Assembly: GCF_029607905.1 (NCBI RefSeq)
Contig: NZ_JAPHEH010000001.1
Location: 2,013,530-2,077,529 of the forward strand
DNA length: 64,000 nt
Direction of reading: 5' to 3'
Source of the DNA: Thiovibrio frasassiensis
GTDB taxonomy: Bacteria; Desulfobacterota; Desulfobulbia; Desulfobulbales; Desulfurivibrionaceae
The notes beneath the pieces were generated by a model that was not told the DNA's origin, did not search any database, and saw only the letters and a program-made list of their open reading frames with translations. Shown here piece after piece: positions 1 through 9,544 of the stretch (the stretch's first letter is position 1; each line of letters opens with the position of its first letter). Both the position numbers and the translations under genes were made by a program.

Positions 1-17
1 AGGTATAGCGAGAGCAG

Positions 18-770
18 ATGTCCTTGCGGCAAAGCCTGGGGATTGTACTCCAGGTTAAAGATTATGGTGATTCCGACAAGATTGTCACCCTTTATACCCT
101 GGAACACGGCAAAATTGTGTTGATCGCCAAAGGCGCCAAGCGCAGTAAGATCCGTTTTGTCAACAAGCTTGAGCTTTTTTCCCTCCTCTCCGTCCTCTTT
201 GCCCCAAATCGTCACAGTTCGCTGATGCGCCTGGATCAGGCCGAGTTGCTGGATTCCTTCCCCCGGCTGCGAGAGAACTATGCGCTGTACGCCGCAGCCT
301 CCCTGCTGTGTGAGCTTGTCCTGCACTGGACCAGGGAGCATGATAGTGATGCAGAGCTTTTTCGTTTACTTGGCTGGGGTATCGAGGGACTGGCTTTGGC
401 AGAAGGGGCGGTGCACCGGAGGATTATTTTTTTTCACGTCAAGATGCTGGAGATCCTTGGCTATCGGCCTGACCTGACTGGGTGTCTTGATTGCGGTCTT
501 TTGGGCGGTCCCGGGATATTGTATCGTTTCAGCTCCTTACGCAACGGTTTGGTGTGCAGCCGTTGCCAACCCCAGGCTACAGGCAATAACTCTTCACCCC
601 TTTCCATCCAGACCATCCAGCTGTTGCGTAAGGTGCAGGATATGGAGCAAGACAAACTGGCGCGGCTCCATTTTTCCCCGGCGGCCCTCAGGGAGGCCAT
701 CGATTTGTTGAAACGGCATGACAACCATCTCTTGCAGCGTGAAGTGCAGTCCTGGAATTTCTTGGGCTGA
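18..770 (+). CDS. recO: DNA repair protein RecO
   Basis: This 250-residue protein is the recombination mediator that, with RecR, helps load RecA onto SSB-coated single-stranded DNA in the RecF pathway. The N-terminus (about 1-80) has the OB-fold pattern of RecO, including the early GIVLQVKDYGDSDKIV stretch and the GAKRSK motif near residue 39. Two CxxC pairs (C156/C159 and C180/C183) form the zinc-finger-like element found in many but not all RecO proteins. Length is normal for the family. It ends just before a convergent flavoprotein gene, so it is the last gene of a unit that begins outside the window. Confidence 0.93.
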   Translation: MSLRQSLGIVLQVKDYGDSDKIVTLYTLEHGKIVLIAKGAKRSKIRFVNKLELFSLLSVLFAPNRHSSLMRLDQAELLDSFPRLRENYALYAAASLLCELVLHWTREHDSDAELFRLLGWGIEGLALAEGAVHRRIIFFHVKMLEILGYRPDLTGCLDCGLLGGPGILYRFSSLRNGLVCSRCQPQATGNNSSPLSIQTIQLLRKVQDMEQDKLARLHFSPAALREAIDLLKRHDNHLLQREVQSWNFLG

Positions 771-774
771 TAGG

Positions 775-1353
775 TTATTCAGCCTTGATTTTCTGAAGGA
801 CCCAGGCCATGTTGCGTCCCAGGTCGCGCATGGTTTTCATGCCTTCCTCGTCCTTGGTCACCTCGCCCGGCTCCCTGCCAATGCCGATGTTCCAGTAAGA
901 GGAGCCCACCACGATCATTTGGCCGATCAGGAAAAAGGCGTTGAGGGAATTGAATACCTGATAGGCCCCGGCCCGACGGGCCGCAACCACTCCGGCCCCG
1001 GCTTTGCGCTTGAACAGATCGCCGTTGGCCCGGGAAACCATGCCGCACCGTTCGATCAGGGCTTTCATCCCCGCGGAAACATCGGCGAAGTAGGTGGGGG
1101 AGCCGAGAAGGATGCCATCGGCTGCGATCATCTTCTCAAGACAATCATTGATGATGTCATTTCCCACGGCGCAGCGATTGTCCTTGTTCTTGAAACACTG
1201 ATAGCAGGCGATGCAGCCTGAAATCGGCTGGCCTGATAACTCCACCAGCTCTGTGTCGATTCCCTGTATGGACAATTCGTTCAGGGCGGTATTCAGCAAT
1301 GTTGCGGTATTTCCACCCTTGCGGGCGCTTCCGCTAAAAGCGACGACTTTCAT
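775..1353 (-). CDS. Flavodoxin-like iron-sulfur flavoprotein / NADPH-dependent FMN reductase family
   Basis: A 192-residue flavodoxin-fold redox protein. The N-terminal motif (GSARKGGNT, residues 8-16) is the FMN-phosphate loop of the NADPH-dependent FMN reductase family. It is followed by a compact cysteine cluster (C47, C50, C53, C61) like that of archaeal and anaerobic iron-sulfur flavoproteins, which would hold one [4Fe-4S] cluster. The start at 1353 is chosen because GAGGAG lies a few bases upstream; an in-frame upstream ATG at 1395 lacks such a site. Such proteins move electrons between ferredoxin and small acceptors in anaerobes. The physiological partner cannot be read from the sequence. 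It converges on recO. Confidence 0.82.
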   Translation of the reverse strand: MKVVAFSGSARKGGNTATLLNTALNELSIQGIDTELVELSGQPISGCIACYQCFKNKDNRCAVGNDIINDCLEKMIAADGILLGSPTYFADVSAGMKALIERCGMVSRANGDLFKRKAGAGVVAARRAGAYQVFNSLNAFFLIGQMIVVGSSYWNIGIGREPGEVTKDEEGMKTMRDLGRNMAWVLQKIKAE

Positions 1354-1433
1354 GGTATGCTCCTCGGACGTTATGCTGCGTTTAGGGGGTACCATGATAG
1401 TGTAATCGAGATTGAAAAAGAGAGGAAATGATT

Positions 1434-1471
1434 TTGAAAAAAACCAGTCGGGGAAGAGCCCCGACCGGTTT
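1434..1471 (-). terminator. Intrinsic terminator of cbpB
   Basis: On the reverse strand a 12-bp stem with one mismatch (arms 1441-1453 and 1459-1471, five-base loop) is followed by a run of T residues. It lies 14 bases beyond the cbpB stop codon and closes the cbpA-cbpB transcript. Confidence 0.85.
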
Positions 1472-1484
1472 CAATAAGACAAGG

Positions 1485-2876
1485 TTACTTCCAGCAGTAG
1501 GATATTTCTGTCTCACTCTGCCAGCTGTCCCAGAGATAGGCCTCCTCCCGTTGTTGGGCAATGGTCCGGAAGGCATAGCGAACCTGCTCCTCAAAGAAGC
1601 TGCAGTAGGGGCTTGGCGCATTGATGTCGCCGGACACCTTGTAGATCTCAGCCGGGCAAGGAGCCCCGCAGAAATGCCGGATGGCGCATCCTGCGCAGGG
1701 GAGAATCTTTTCCACCTTCCGGTTCGTCACCTCTTGAAAGGGCTTGCTGGCCAGAATATCAACAGGGTCATCACGGAAGATGTTTCCGCCGGAGAACTCG
1801 TTCATGCCGATGAATTCACTGCACGGCACGACCTCGCCGTCAGCGGAAACGGCAAAAAAGCAACGGCCGCCGCCGCAGGGAGAGATGTCGCACATCAACC
1901 TGCGTCCGGTCGGGCCGATAACTCCCGCCAGGACATTGGCGAAGTTGGCGATGACAAGTTTTCTCCCGGTTTGTTCAAAAAGCTTAAAGGAGTGGTCCAG
2001 CGCCTTGAAAAAAGCCTCGGCCAGGACATGGTTGTCCGGTTTCAGGTCCATGCCGCCTTGGCGGGTGCAGCGCACCGGATTGAGCATGACAACCCGTACC
2101 CCAAGGTCGTGGTAGAAGTCCACCATTTCGGTCAGGGTGTGCACGTTTGCTTGCGTAACCGTGGTTATGACATTGAGGGCAGGATAATCGACGAGTTTTT
2201 TGATCACCGAAACAACGGTGTCGAAGTATCCGTTGCCCTGCCAGTTTTTCCTGGTGCTGTTGGCGATCTCTGCCGTGGGGGCATCCAGGGAAAGACCGAT
2301 GCCGACCCCGTGATCTCTTAAAAAGCTGATTGCGCTATCATCGAGCAGGGTGGCATTGGTCTGGATGCCGAAATGGAACTCGTCTTTATATTTGGCAATT
2401 GCGGCAAACACGGCATCTCTTGCAACCATGGGCTCGCTGCCGTGAAAGATAAGCTGCGGCTTTACCCCCTCCGGCAAAACCTTCCGGAAGTGTTGCAGTA
2501 AACGCTCAAGAGCGAGCATCAGCTTTTCCTCTCCCATGTCGATGCCGTTTTTACGCATCTCTTCCGGGAGGTAGCAGTAGCTGCAGTTCAGGTTGCAGCG
2601 TTCGGTGGGATTCACATACGCGGCGGAGAGCTTCAAGCCCGAGCGCAGGTGGTCCATTTCCGTGTGGAATTCCGACTCACGGGCCATGAAATCGTGGGCC
2701 ATGGAGCCGGCCAAGGCCTGGGGCAGGTCATCCCTGTCAACCAGAGCCCAGTATGCCGTGTCCGCCTCGACAACCGCAACTCGGTCGGGATCGCCGATCT
2801 CCAGCACGGAAAAATTCGGGCCATGGCCGGTGTTGGCGAAAATGGTTGCTGCTGTCTGTGTGTCTGCGTGTTTCAT
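1485..2876 (-). CDS. cbpB: Peptide-modifying radical SAM/SPASM enzyme, CbpB type
   Basis: A 463-residue radical SAM protein that probably modifies the short peptide encoded just upstream. The SAM-binding cluster motif CNLNCSYC (C94, C98, C101) follows an N-terminal segment of about 90 residues. The central half is a TIM-barrel-like radical SAM core with GIQTNATLL and GIGLSLDAP. The C-terminal third is a SPASM-type domain with many cysteines (around CDISPCGGGRC, then VVPCSEF, CAGCAIRHFCGAPC and a final YC) that should bind auxiliary [4Fe-4S] clusters. The start is set at 2876, where the ATG overlaps the cbpA stop by one base (TAATG), indicating translational coupling. A longer in-frame reading to 3236 would run across the terminator and riboswitch and is rejected. 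The family name rests on my memory of the 'cobopeptide' radical SAM family. The chemistry is unknown. Confidence 0.8.
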   Translation of the reverse strand: MKHADTQTAATIFANTGHGPNFSVLEIGDPDRVAVVEADTAYWALVDRDDLPQALAGSMAHDFMARESEFHTEMDHLRSGLKLSAAYVNPTERCNLNCSYCYLPEEMRKNGIDMGEEKLMLALERLLQHFRKVLPEGVKPQLIFHGSEPMVARDAVFAAIAKYKDEFHFGIQTNATLLDDSAISFLRDHGVGIGLSLDAPTAEIANSTRKNWQGNGYFDTVVSVIKKLVDYPALNVITTVTQANVHTLTEMVDFYHDLGVRVVMLNPVRCTRQGGMDLKPDNHVLAEAFFKALDHSFKLFEQTGRKLVIANFANVLAGVIGPTGRRLMCDISPCGGGRCFFAVSADGEVVPCSEFIGMNEFSGGNIFRDDPVDILASKPFQEVTNRKVEKILPCAGCAIRHFCGAPCPAEIYKVSGDINAPSPYCSFFEEQVRYAFRTIAQQREEAYLWDSWQSETEISYCWK

Positions 2877-3004
2877 TACTTGCCGTTCGCCTCTGGTTTT
2901 GTTTCCGCAGTGGGGGCGAGGAGGATGTAATGGGAAAGTCCGGTCCCCTGGCCGATTAGATTGCAGCGTCGACGGTACGAGATAATCTCTTTCTGTGTTT
3001 TCAT
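2876..3004 (-). CDS. cbpA: Putative modified-peptide precursor, CbpA-like
   Basis: A 42-residue peptide with one cysteine (C14) in a basic RRRCN context, then a glycine-rich core (GQGTGLSHYILL, residues 18-29) and a polar tail. It has an excellent ribosome binding site (AAGGAGAACACC before the ATG) and overlaps cbpB by one base. It lies directly downstream of a riboswitch-linked terminator. A tiny gene coupled to a radical SAM/SPASM enzyme is the layout of a RiPP-type precursor and maturase pair. The GTGLSHYI core matches what I recall of the CbpA family. No exporter or protease gene is seen beside it, so whether the product is exported is open. Confidence 0.78.
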   Translation of the reverse strand: MKTQKEIISYRRRCNLIGQGTGLSHYILLAPTAETKPEANGK

Positions 3005-3040
3005 GGTGTTCTCCTTTTTTATTGTTGAACTGTGAGCATA

Positions 3041-3080
3041 AAAAAACCCGGAGAAACCCCCATGGGAGCTTCTCCGGGTT
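3041..3080 (-). terminator. Riboswitch-linked intrinsic terminator upstream of cbpA
   Basis: On the reverse strand an 11-bp perfect stem (arms 3045-3055 and 3070-3080) is followed by seven T residues. It sits between the cobalamin riboswitch and cbpA, about 36 bases before the cbpA start. It is therefore the likely expression platform: ligand binding would favour this hairpin and stop transcription. Confidence 0.88.
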
Positions 3081-3129
3081 CTGTTTCCATAGGAATACCC
3101 AGACGAACAGCATAATACATACAGCAAAA

Positions 3130-3296
3130 ACATTCGCATCAGGTCTTCTGGCTTTCGGATCGTCTGCTGGCCTGCGGCCTTCCCCCCAAGTAGAGCCTCT
3201 GGGAGTGACCGGGAAATTCCCTGTGCTGACCAGCATCCCCGATTACAGCGGCGGGACCGCCACGGATTTACACCGTGTTCCGGGATGATGCAATGT
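3130..3296 (-). promoter_or_regulatory. Cobalamin (B12) riboswitch
   Basis: Read on the reverse strand this stretch carries the ordered conserved blocks of the AdoCbl-type riboswitch: a CGGTG...AAATCCG hairpin, GCGGTCCCGCCGCTGTAA, a GTCACT core, GGGGAAGGC, and GAAGCCAGAAGACCTG at its 3' end. It precedes a terminator and then cbpA-cbpB. Expression is therefore expected when B12 is scarce. Boundaries are approximate to about ten bases. Confidence 0.92.
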
Positions 3297-3491
3297 TCAC
3301 TATTTTTTTCTATAAACCATTTTTGCCCGGTGGTTGTCAAGTGTGGCAGTGGATAATTTTGAAATAGAGAGGGGCAACCAATTTGCGGCTAATATGGTTT
3401 GGACATTAGGCCCACGGAGAAGAAATGGTTTCTCGGTATGTTTTTTCGGGGATTGGTTGGCGTTAAATCGGGCCAAGATCGTAAGCCGTCC

Positions 3492-3520
3492 TTGACTGTG
3501 ACCCCAAAGTTGGTTATTTT
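3492..3520 (+). promoter_or_regulatory. Sigma-70-type promoter of tRNA-Leu(UAG)
   Basis: A -35 box TTGACT (3492-3497) and a -10 box TATTTT (3515-3520) are separated by 17 bases. They lie 11 bases before the first base of the tRNA gene. Confidence 0.65.
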
Positions 3521-3531
3521 TCCATGTTCAA

Positions 3532-3615
3532 GCGAGAGTGGCGGAATTGGTAGACGCACTGGTCTTAGGAACCAGCGCCTTTGGTATGGGGGTTCGACTC
3601 CCCCCTCTCGCACCA
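3532..3615 (+). tRNA. tRNA-Leu (anticodon UAG)
   Basis: An 84-base class II tRNA. The acceptor stem GCGAGAG pairs with CTCTCGC, the anticodon loop is CTTAGGA, a long variable arm follows, the T-loop is GTTCGACTC, and CCA is encoded. Confidence 0.97.
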
Positions 3616-3749
3616 TAAGAAAACAGCTCTGACGTCAAGGTCGGAGTGTCGGTAGATATTTTATTCATCCCGTGAGGAGGAACCCGCGAAGATGTTCCTG
3701 CACTGGATGACTGTGTTGTCGAAAATGTTTGAAACAAGGAAGGTGTTGC

Positions 3750-5045
3750 ATGCAGATCAATGTTGAAGACGTGAGTGCGCTTACCAAAAAAATGACCATA
3801 ACTCTGCCGGAAGCGCAGGTTGCCCAGGAACTTGAGTCCACCTATAGAAAACTGAACTCAGAAGTCTCATTGAAAGGGTTCCGTAAGGGCAAAATACCCC
3901 GGCAAGTGCTGGAAAAAAATTATGGACCGAAGGTTGAGTATGACGTGGCTGAAAAGTTGATTCAGGAATCATATTTTGATGCCCTGGAGAAAAGCAAGAT
4001 CGATGCGGTTGTCCACCCTGACATCCGTGAACAGAAGTTTGCCGAGAATGGTACTTTTGTTTACATCGCAGAGGTTGATGTCCGGCCCCAGTTCGAACTG
4101 GGCGAGTATAAGGGGCTCGAGATCGAGCAGGCCGCCCTTGAGGTGACCGACGAGGAGATAGCCCAGGAGCTTGAGGCCCTGCAGAAGCAGATGGCTCCCC
4201 TGCAAAGCGTTGAAGACCGAGCCATTGAGCTGGGGCATCTGGCTGTGGTTGATTTCCAGGGCTACCACAACGGCAATCCCATCAAGCAGGTGGTTGGCGA
4301 AAATTATTCCGTTGATGTCGGTTCCGGTCAGTATGGCAAGGAGTTTGAAGAGAAGCTTCTTGGCTTGAAAAAAGGCGAGGAAGCTTCGCAGGAAATAGAT
4401 TTTCCGGCAAATTTTGCCAATCCGATTCTGGCCAGCAAGAAGGTAGAGTTTAAAATCAATGTCAAGGATGTGAAGGAGCGGGTGCTCCCTCCCCTTGATG
4501 ACGAATTTGCCAAGGAGGTCGGGGAGGAATTTGCCACCCTTGAGGCGCTCAAGGGTCATATTCGGGAGAAGAAGCTGCTTGCCAAGAAGGATGCCCAGCG
4601 GGGCGATCTTACCGACAAGTTGATGAAGGCGCTGATCGAAGCCCATGAATTTGAGATTCCGCCTCGGCTGGTGGCCTATGAAATCGAGTCAATGATTAAA
4701 GAACTGGAAAGCAACCTGGAGCGGCAGGGGATGACCCTGGAAGCCGCCGGGTTCAACCGGGATGCCTTGGTCGAACAGTATAAGCTTGCGGCGCAGTCAC
4801 GGGTCAAGGGTGATTTCCTTTTGAAAAAGGTCGCGGAAAAGGAAGGGCTTAAGCTGGAAAATGAAGACATCGATAAAGGGTTTCAGCGCATCTCCGAGCA
4901 GTACAACATGCCGGTCAGCGAAGTGAAGAAATATTTTTCCAGCAGGGATGACCTGCTCCCCTTCATGGCAGAGCTGTTGAACGAAAAAATATTGAGTTTC
5001 CTGCTTGATGCAGCCAAGATGAAAATCGTCCCGGCTGCTGCCTAG
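3750..5045 (+). CDS. tig: Trigger factor, ribosome-associated chaperone and peptidyl-prolyl isomerase
   Basis: A 431-residue trigger factor that binds near the ribosome exit tunnel and shields nascent chains. The ribosome-binding signature GFRKGKIPR lies near residue 45. The central FKBP-type isomerase domain (about 150-240) and the long alpha-helical C-terminal domain follow in the usual order. The start at 3750 is chosen because AAGGAAGG lies six bases upstream and the product begins MQINVEDVS like family members. It is followed after 39 bases by clpP and then clpX and lon, the classic proteostasis cluster. Confidence 0.96.
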   Translation: MQINVEDVSALTKKMTITLPEAQVAQELESTYRKLNSEVSLKGFRKGKIPRQVLEKNYGPKVEYDVAEKLIQESYFDALEKSKIDAVVHPDIREQKFAENGTFVYIAEVDVRPQFELGEYKGLEIEQAALEVTDEEIAQELEALQKQMAPLQSVEDRAIELGHLAVVDFQGYHNGNPIKQVVGENYSVDVGSGQYGKEFEEKLLGLKKGEEASQEIDFPANFANPILASKKVEFKINVKDVKERVLPPLDDEFAKEVGEEFATLEALKGHIREKKLLAKKDAQRGDLTDKLMKALIEAHEFEIPPRLVAYEIESMIKELESNLERQGMTLEAAGFNRDALVEQYKLAAQSRVKGDFLLKKVAEKEGLKLENEDIDKGFQRISEQYNMPVSEVKKYFSSRDDLLPFMAELLNEKILSFLLDAAKMKIVPAAA

Positions 5046-5084
5046 GGTGTGAGCGATCCACTAACTTCTAGAAGGAGCATGTTT

Positions 5085-5705
5085 ATGAATCTCGTCCCCA
5101 TGGTTGTTGAACAGAGTCCCCGCGGTGAGCGGGCCTATGATATCTATTCCCGGCTCTTGAAAGAGCGGATCATTTTTTTGGGTTCGGCCATAAATGACGA
5201 GATAGCCAATATAATCATCGCCCAGATACTTTTTCTTGAGGCCGATGATCCGGACAAGGATATTACTTTTTATATCAACTCCCCCGGTGGCGTTGTGACG
5301 GCCGGTATGGCTATCTATGACACAATGCACTACGTGAAATGTGACATCGCTACCCTGTGCATGGGGCAGGCGGCAAGCATGGGCGCGGTACTCCTTGCCG
5401 CAGGCACCGAGGGAAAACGGTATGCCTTGCCGAATGCGCGGATTATGCTGCACCAACCCATGGGTGGTTTTCAGGGGCAGGCCTCCGATATTGACATCCA
5501 CGCCAAGGAGATCTTGCGGATGCGGCAGTCCCTGAACACCATTCTGGCGCATCATACCAAGCAAAAGCTCAAGAAGATTCAGGTTGATACAGACCGGGAT
5601 TTTTTCATGGGAGCCGAGGAAGCCAAGGCCTATGGCGTAATTGACAAGGTGCTGCTGAAACGGGCAAATCCTGAAGAGGAGAATAGTCATGGCAAAAGAT
5701 CATAA
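5085..5705 (+). CDS. clpP: ATP-dependent Clp protease proteolytic subunit
   Basis: A 206-residue serine peptidase that forms the double-ring proteolytic chamber used by ClpX. The catalytic serine lies in [11 protein letters not shown] and the catalytic histidine in MLHQP. The oligomer-forming head domain is complete. The start at 5085 is preferred because GAAGGAG (5071-5077) lies seven bases upstream and the product begins [10 protein letters not shown] like homologues; the ATG at 5079 is too close to that site. It overlaps clpX by 17 bases. Confidence 0.96.
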   Translation: MNLVPMVVEQSPRGERAYDIYSRLLKERIIFLGSAINDEIANIIIAQILFLEADDPDKDITFYINSPGGVVTAGMAIYDTMHYVKCDIATLCMGQAASMGAVLLAAGTEGKRYALPNARIMLHQPMGGFQGQASDIDIHAKEILRMRQSLNTILAHHTKQKLKKIQVDTDRDFFMGAEEAKAYGVIDKVLLKRANPEEENSHGKRS

Positions 5706-6954
5706 CGGAGAAGTAGAAGTCACCTGTTCCTTTTGCGGCAAAAGTCAGGAGGAGGTCAAGAAGCTGATCGCCGGGCCGACGGTGTATATCTGCAACGAAT
5801 GCATTGATCTGTGCAATGAGATCGTCAGTGAGGATCGCCAGCAGGCCTTGGAGTCTCAGTTGGAGGCGTCGACCCTTAAGCCTTATGACATCAAGGCCCA
5901 TCTTGACGAGTATGTTATCGGGCAAGAACATGCCAAAAAGGTTCTCGCCGTCGCGGTACATAATCATTACAAGCGCATCGAGGCCCAAGGAAGCAACGAC
6001 GGCAGCGATGTCGAATTGCAGAAAAGCAATATTCTCCTGGTCGGCCCGACCGGTAGCGGTAAGACGCTTCTGGCCCAAACCCTGGCTAAGATTCTCAATG
6101 TTCCTTTTGCCATGGCCGATGCCACGACCCTGACCGAGGCGGGTTATGTCGGCGAAGATGTGGAGAATATTCTCGTCAATCTTCTGCAGGCAGCGGACCA
6201 TGATATCCAGCGGGCCAGCCGCGGGATCATCTATATCGATGAAATCGACAAGATCGCCCGGAAATCAGACAGTGCCTCCATCACCCGAGATGTCTCCGGG
6301 GAAGGGGTGCAGCAGGCCTTGCTGAAGATTATCGAGGGGACGGTGGCCAGTGTGCCTCCCAAAGGCGGGCGCAAGCATCCGCAGCAGGAATATATCAAGA
6401 TTGATACCACCAATATTTTGTTTATCTGCGGCGGGGCCTTTGTCGGCCTTGATAGTGTGATCAAGCAGCGGACCGGCACCAAATCCATGGGGTTTGGCGC
6501 CAAGGTTGTCGGCAAGCCGAAGAAGACGGTGGGAGAGATCCTTGCCCGGGTCCAGGCGGAGGATCTCCTCCGTTTTGGTCTGATTCCGGAACTCGTTGGC
6601 CGCCTGCCCGTGGTGGCGACCATGGAGGAGTTGGATGAGGAGGATATGGTTCGTGTTCTACGGGTGCCGAAGAACGCCTTGACCAAGCAGTATGAGCGCC
6701 TTTTTGCCTTTGACAATATCCGTCTTCGTTTTACCGAGGGCGCGCTCAAGGCCATTGCCCAGCAGGCGATCAAGAGAAAATCCGGAGCCCGCGGCTTGAG
6801 AACGGTCATGGAGCAGGCGATGCTTGATATCATGTACGAATTGCCCTCCAAGGAAAACGTGCGGGAATGCGTGATCAGTGAGCAGGTGGTTCTGAATGGC
6901 GATTATCCGGTGATCTTGTACGATAACGATGTGGAAGCGAAGAAAAGTGCTTGA
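5689..6954 (+). CDS. clpX: ATP-dependent Clp protease ATP-binding subunit ClpX
   Basis: A 421-residue AAA+ unfoldase that feeds substrates to ClpP. The N-terminal C4 zinc domain is present (CSFCGK then CNECIDLC, residues 11-44). Walker A is GPTGSGKT, Walker B is [10 protein letters not shown], and the GYVGEDVE pore-loop region follows. The ClpP-docking loop appears as SMGFGAK, and sensor 2 as GARGLR. GAGGAG precedes the ATG, which lies inside the clpP 3' end. A second, diverged ClpX-like gene is present at 52948. Confidence 0.97.
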   Translation: MAKDHNGEVEVTCSFCGKSQEEVKKLIAGPTVYICNECIDLCNEIVSEDRQQALESQLEASTLKPYDIKAHLDEYVIGQEHAKKVLAVAVHNHYKRIEAQGSNDGSDVELQKSNILLVGPTGSGKTLLAQTLAKILNVPFAMADATTLTEAGYVGEDVENILVNLLQAADHDIQRASRGIIYIDEIDKIARKSDSASITRDVSGEGVQQALLKIIEGTVASVPPKGGRKHPQQEYIKIDTTNILFICGGAFVGLDSVIKQRTGTKSMGFGAKVVGKPKKTVGEILARVQAEDLLRFGLIPELVGRLPVVATMEELDEEDMVRVLRVPKNALTKQYERLFAFDNIRLRFTEGALKAIAQQAIKRKSGARGLRTVMEQAMLDIMYELPSKENVRECVISEQVVLNGDYPVILYDNDVEAKKSA

Positions 6955-6998
6955 GTTGGCGAGCAGACCGTTAACCCCTCTAGGGTGAATTAAACATT

Positions 6999-9410
6999 AT
7001 GGCTGAGTTTGATCCTGAGCAGAATGTTGCCTATCCGATGATGCCCCTGCGGGATATCGTGATCTTTCCCTATATGGTGGCACCGTTGGTGGTTGGCAGG
7101 GAGCGGTCTATAAAGGCTCTTGAGGAGGCGATGGCCAAGCGTTCCGAGATTTTTTTGGTCACCCAGAAAGATGCTGCCGAGGATGATCCCAGCGAAGAAA
7201 GCGTGCATATGGTGGGAACCGTTGCCACGGTTATGCAACTGCTCCGTCTCCCCGATGGGACGATAAAAGCCCTGGTTGAAGGTAAGAGAAGGGGCAGGAT
7301 TATTAAGCACCTGCCCAATCCGGACTACTTTGTCGTGCAGCTTGAGAGCGACGAGTCCGAGGAGGAATCCGGTCTTGAAGCCATCGCCTATGTGCGTGAG
7401 ATCCAGACAAGTTTCAAGGAGTATGTCAAATACAACAAGAAGGTGCCGGCCGAGGTGATCAAGTCCCTTGCCCGCATTGAGAGTCCGGCAAAATTTGTGG
7501 ATGTTCTGGCCGCGCATCTGCCCCTGAATGTGCAGGAAAAACAGGAGATCCTCGAGAATTTTTCGGTTGTCGACCGGCTGGAACAGGTTTTGGCCCTTAT
7601 CCATAAGGAAATTGAGATCGCTGAGCTTGAGGAGGTTATCCGGGCTCGGGTGAAGAAAAAAATGGATAAGACCCAAAAGGATTATTTCCTTGCGGAGCAA
7701 CTCCGTGCCATCCAGAAAGAGATGGGGGGCAGCGAGGATGGGTCTTCCGAGCTTGAGGGGCTGGACAAGGCGATACAGGAAAAAAATCTTCCCGAGGCGG
7801 CTCGCGCCAAGCTGGAGCAGGAATTCAAGAAGCTGAAGATGATGCCGGCCATGTCCGCCGAGGCGACGGTGGTGCGGAACTATATCGACTGTATACTGAG
7901 CCTGCCCTGGCAGGAAAAAACCGAAGAAAAAATCGATATCCTGGAGGCGGAGAAAGTCCTGGCTCAGGACCATCATGGCCTTTTAAAGCCTAAGGAGCGG
8001 ATCCTTGAATATCTAGCGGTGCAGGCCCAGGTTGAGAAAATCAAGGGGCCGATTCTTTGTCTTGTCGGCCCGCCCGGCGTAGGGAAAACCTCTTTGTGCA
8101 AGTCGCTGGCCCGCGCCATGGGCCGCAAGTTCGTTCGTCTCTCTCTTGGTGGGGTTCGTGACGAGGCCGAGATCCGAGGGCATCGCCGCACTTATATTGG
8201 GGCCTTGCCGGGGAAGATTATCCAGTCCATGCAGAAGGCCAAGGTTGTGAATCCGGTTGTCTGTCTCGATGAGGTGGACAAGATGAGTATGGATTTTCGG
8301 GGGGATCCTTCCTCCGCCCTCCTTGAGGTGCTGGACCCGGAACAAAATTTCGCTTTTAATGATCATTATCTTGATCTCGACTATGACCTTTCCGGGGTTT
8401 TTTTCGTGACCACCGCCAACAATCTCCATTCAATCCCGGCCCCGCTTCAGGACCGGATGGAGGTGATCAAACTCAATGGCTATACGGAAGAGGACAAGCT
8501 GAACATCGCCCAGGGTTTTCTGGTGCCGAAACAGCTGGAGGCCAACGGTTTCGGCCGCGAGGATATCACCTTCAACGATGGGGCGATTCTTGAGATTATC
8601 CGGAGATACACCCGGGAAGCCGGGGTGCGGAACCTCGAACGCAACATTGCCTCGGTGTGCCGCAAAGTGGCCCGGGACCGACAAAAGAAAAAGACGGAGA
8701 AGCGGTACCGGCTGAACGACACTGCCATTGCCAAGTATTTGGGCGGGGTCAGGTACCGTTTCGGTCTGGCAGAGGAGCGGGACAAGATTGGCCTCACCAC
8801 CGGCCTGGCCTGGACTGAGGTGGGAGGTGAGTTGCTGCAGATCGAAACGGCGCTGATGCCTGGGAAGGGCAAGCTGACCGTAACCGGAAAGCTTGGCGAT
8901 GTCATGCAGGAATCGGCCCAGGCTGCCTTGAGCTATGTGCGGACCCGGGCCTTGCAACTCGGTCTGTTGCCGGATTTTTATCAGAAACTTGATATCCATA
9001 TCCATGTGCCGGAAGGGGCCATCCCTAAGGATGGGCCATCGGCCGGGATTACCATGGCGACCTCGATGGTTTCCGCTTTGCTGAAGCTTCCTGTCCGGCG
9101 GGATATTGCCATGACCGGTGAAATTACGCTGCGCGGCAGAATCTTACCCATTGGTGGGCTCACCGAAAAACTCCTTGCCGCGCGACGGGGGAATATCAAG
9201 CATGTCCTGATCCCTCGGGAGAATGCAGCTGACCTGAACGAAATTCCAGCCAAGATACTCAAGGATCTCACCGTGGAACTGGTTGATCATGTCGACGAAG
9301 TTCTGGTAAAGGCCTTGGTGCTGCAGGATGGGGAGCCCCTTTTTAAGGAGATTCCTTTTGGCCACTTGGGCGTAGAAGGGGTGCTTCCCGCAAACGATGT
9401 GGCGCATTAA
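6999..9410 (+). CDS. lon: ATP-dependent protease Lon
   Basis: An 803-residue LonA protease that degrades damaged and regulatory proteins in the cytosol. The N-terminal LON substrate-binding domain (about 10-205) starts with [13 protein letters not shown] coiled linker follows, then the AAA+ module with Walker [10 protein letters not shown] and Walker [11 protein letters not shown]. The C-terminal Ser/Lys protease domain has the catalytic serine in [11 protein letters not shown]. Length matches the family. It ends the tig-clpP-clpX-lon cluster and is followed by a terminator. Confidence 0.97.
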   Translation: MAEFDPEQNVAYPMMPLRDIVIFPYMVAPLVVGRERSIKALEEAMAKRSEIFLVTQKDAAEDDPSEESVHMVGTVATVMQLLRLPDGTIKALVEGKRRGRIIKHLPNPDYFVVQLESDESEEESGLEAIAYVREIQTSFKEYVKYNKKVPAEVIKSLARIESPAKFVDVLAAHLPLNVQEKQEILENFSVVDRLEQVLALIHKEIEIAELEEVIRARVKKKMDKTQKDYFLAEQLRAIQKEMGGSEDGSSELEGLDKAIQEKNLPEAARAKLEQEFKKLKMMPAMSAEATVVRNYIDCILSLPWQEKTEEKIDILEAEKVLAQDHHGLLKPKERILEYLAVQAQVEKIKGPILCLVGPPGVGKTSLCKSLARAMGRKFVRLSLGGVRDEAEIRGHRRTYIGALPGKIIQSMQKAKVVNPVVCLDEVDKMSMDFRGDPSSALLEVLDPEQNFAFNDHYLDLDYDLSGVFFVTTANNLHSIPAPLQDRMEVIKLNGYTEEDKLNIAQGFLVPKQLEANGFGREDITFNDGAILEIIRRYTREAGVRNLERNIASVCRKVARDRQKKKTEKRYRLNDTAIAKYLGGVRYRFGLAEERDKIGLTTGLAWTEVGGELLQIETALMPGKGKLTVTGKLGDVMQESAQAALSYVRTRALQLGLLPDFYQKLDIHIHVPEGAIPKDGPSAGITMATSMVSALLKLPVRRDIAMTGEITLRGRILPIGGLTEKLLAARRGNIKHVLIPRENAADLNEIPAKILKDLTVELVDHVDEVLVKALVLQDGEPLFKEIPFGHLGVEGVLPANDVAH

Positions 9411-9443
9411 TGGTGGTATGATCGTTGCCGTCAGGCAGAGGAG

Positions 9444-9477
9444 GCCGGAGGCAGTATCGTCTCTGGCTTTTATTTTT
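9444..9477 (+). terminator. Intrinsic terminator after lon
   Basis: A seven-base stem with one G-U pair (GCCGGAG at 9444-9450 and CTCTGGC at 9461-9467) is followed by a T-rich run (TTTTATTTTT). It lies 34 bases after the lon stop. Confidence 0.62.
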
Positions 9478-9498
9478 GGTCTGCGGTAAGTTTTTTCC

Positions 9499-9528
9499 TT
9501 GACGGATCATGGGGTGCAAGGGTATATC
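9499..9528 (+). promoter_or_regulatory. Promoter of the tRNA-Val/tRNA-Asp pair
   Basis: TTGACG (9499-9504) and TATATC (9523-9528) are spaced by 18 bases and sit 16 bases before the tRNA-Val gene. Confidence 0.62.
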
Positions 9529-9544
9529 TTGCCACACTTCATGT

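Noticed and set aside
1428-2321. A 297-residue forward open frame opposite cbpB
   Set aside because: It is antisense to the radical SAM gene, and no motif is present.
2877-3236. N-terminal extension of cbpB to position 3236
   Set aside because: It would translate through the terminator and riboswitch. The ATG at 2876 overlapping the cbpA stop is far better.
3618-3650. Hairpin after tRNA-Leu(UAG) as a terminator
   Set aside because: A 7-bp stem can be drawn (CTCTGAC with GTCGGAG) but no T run follows.
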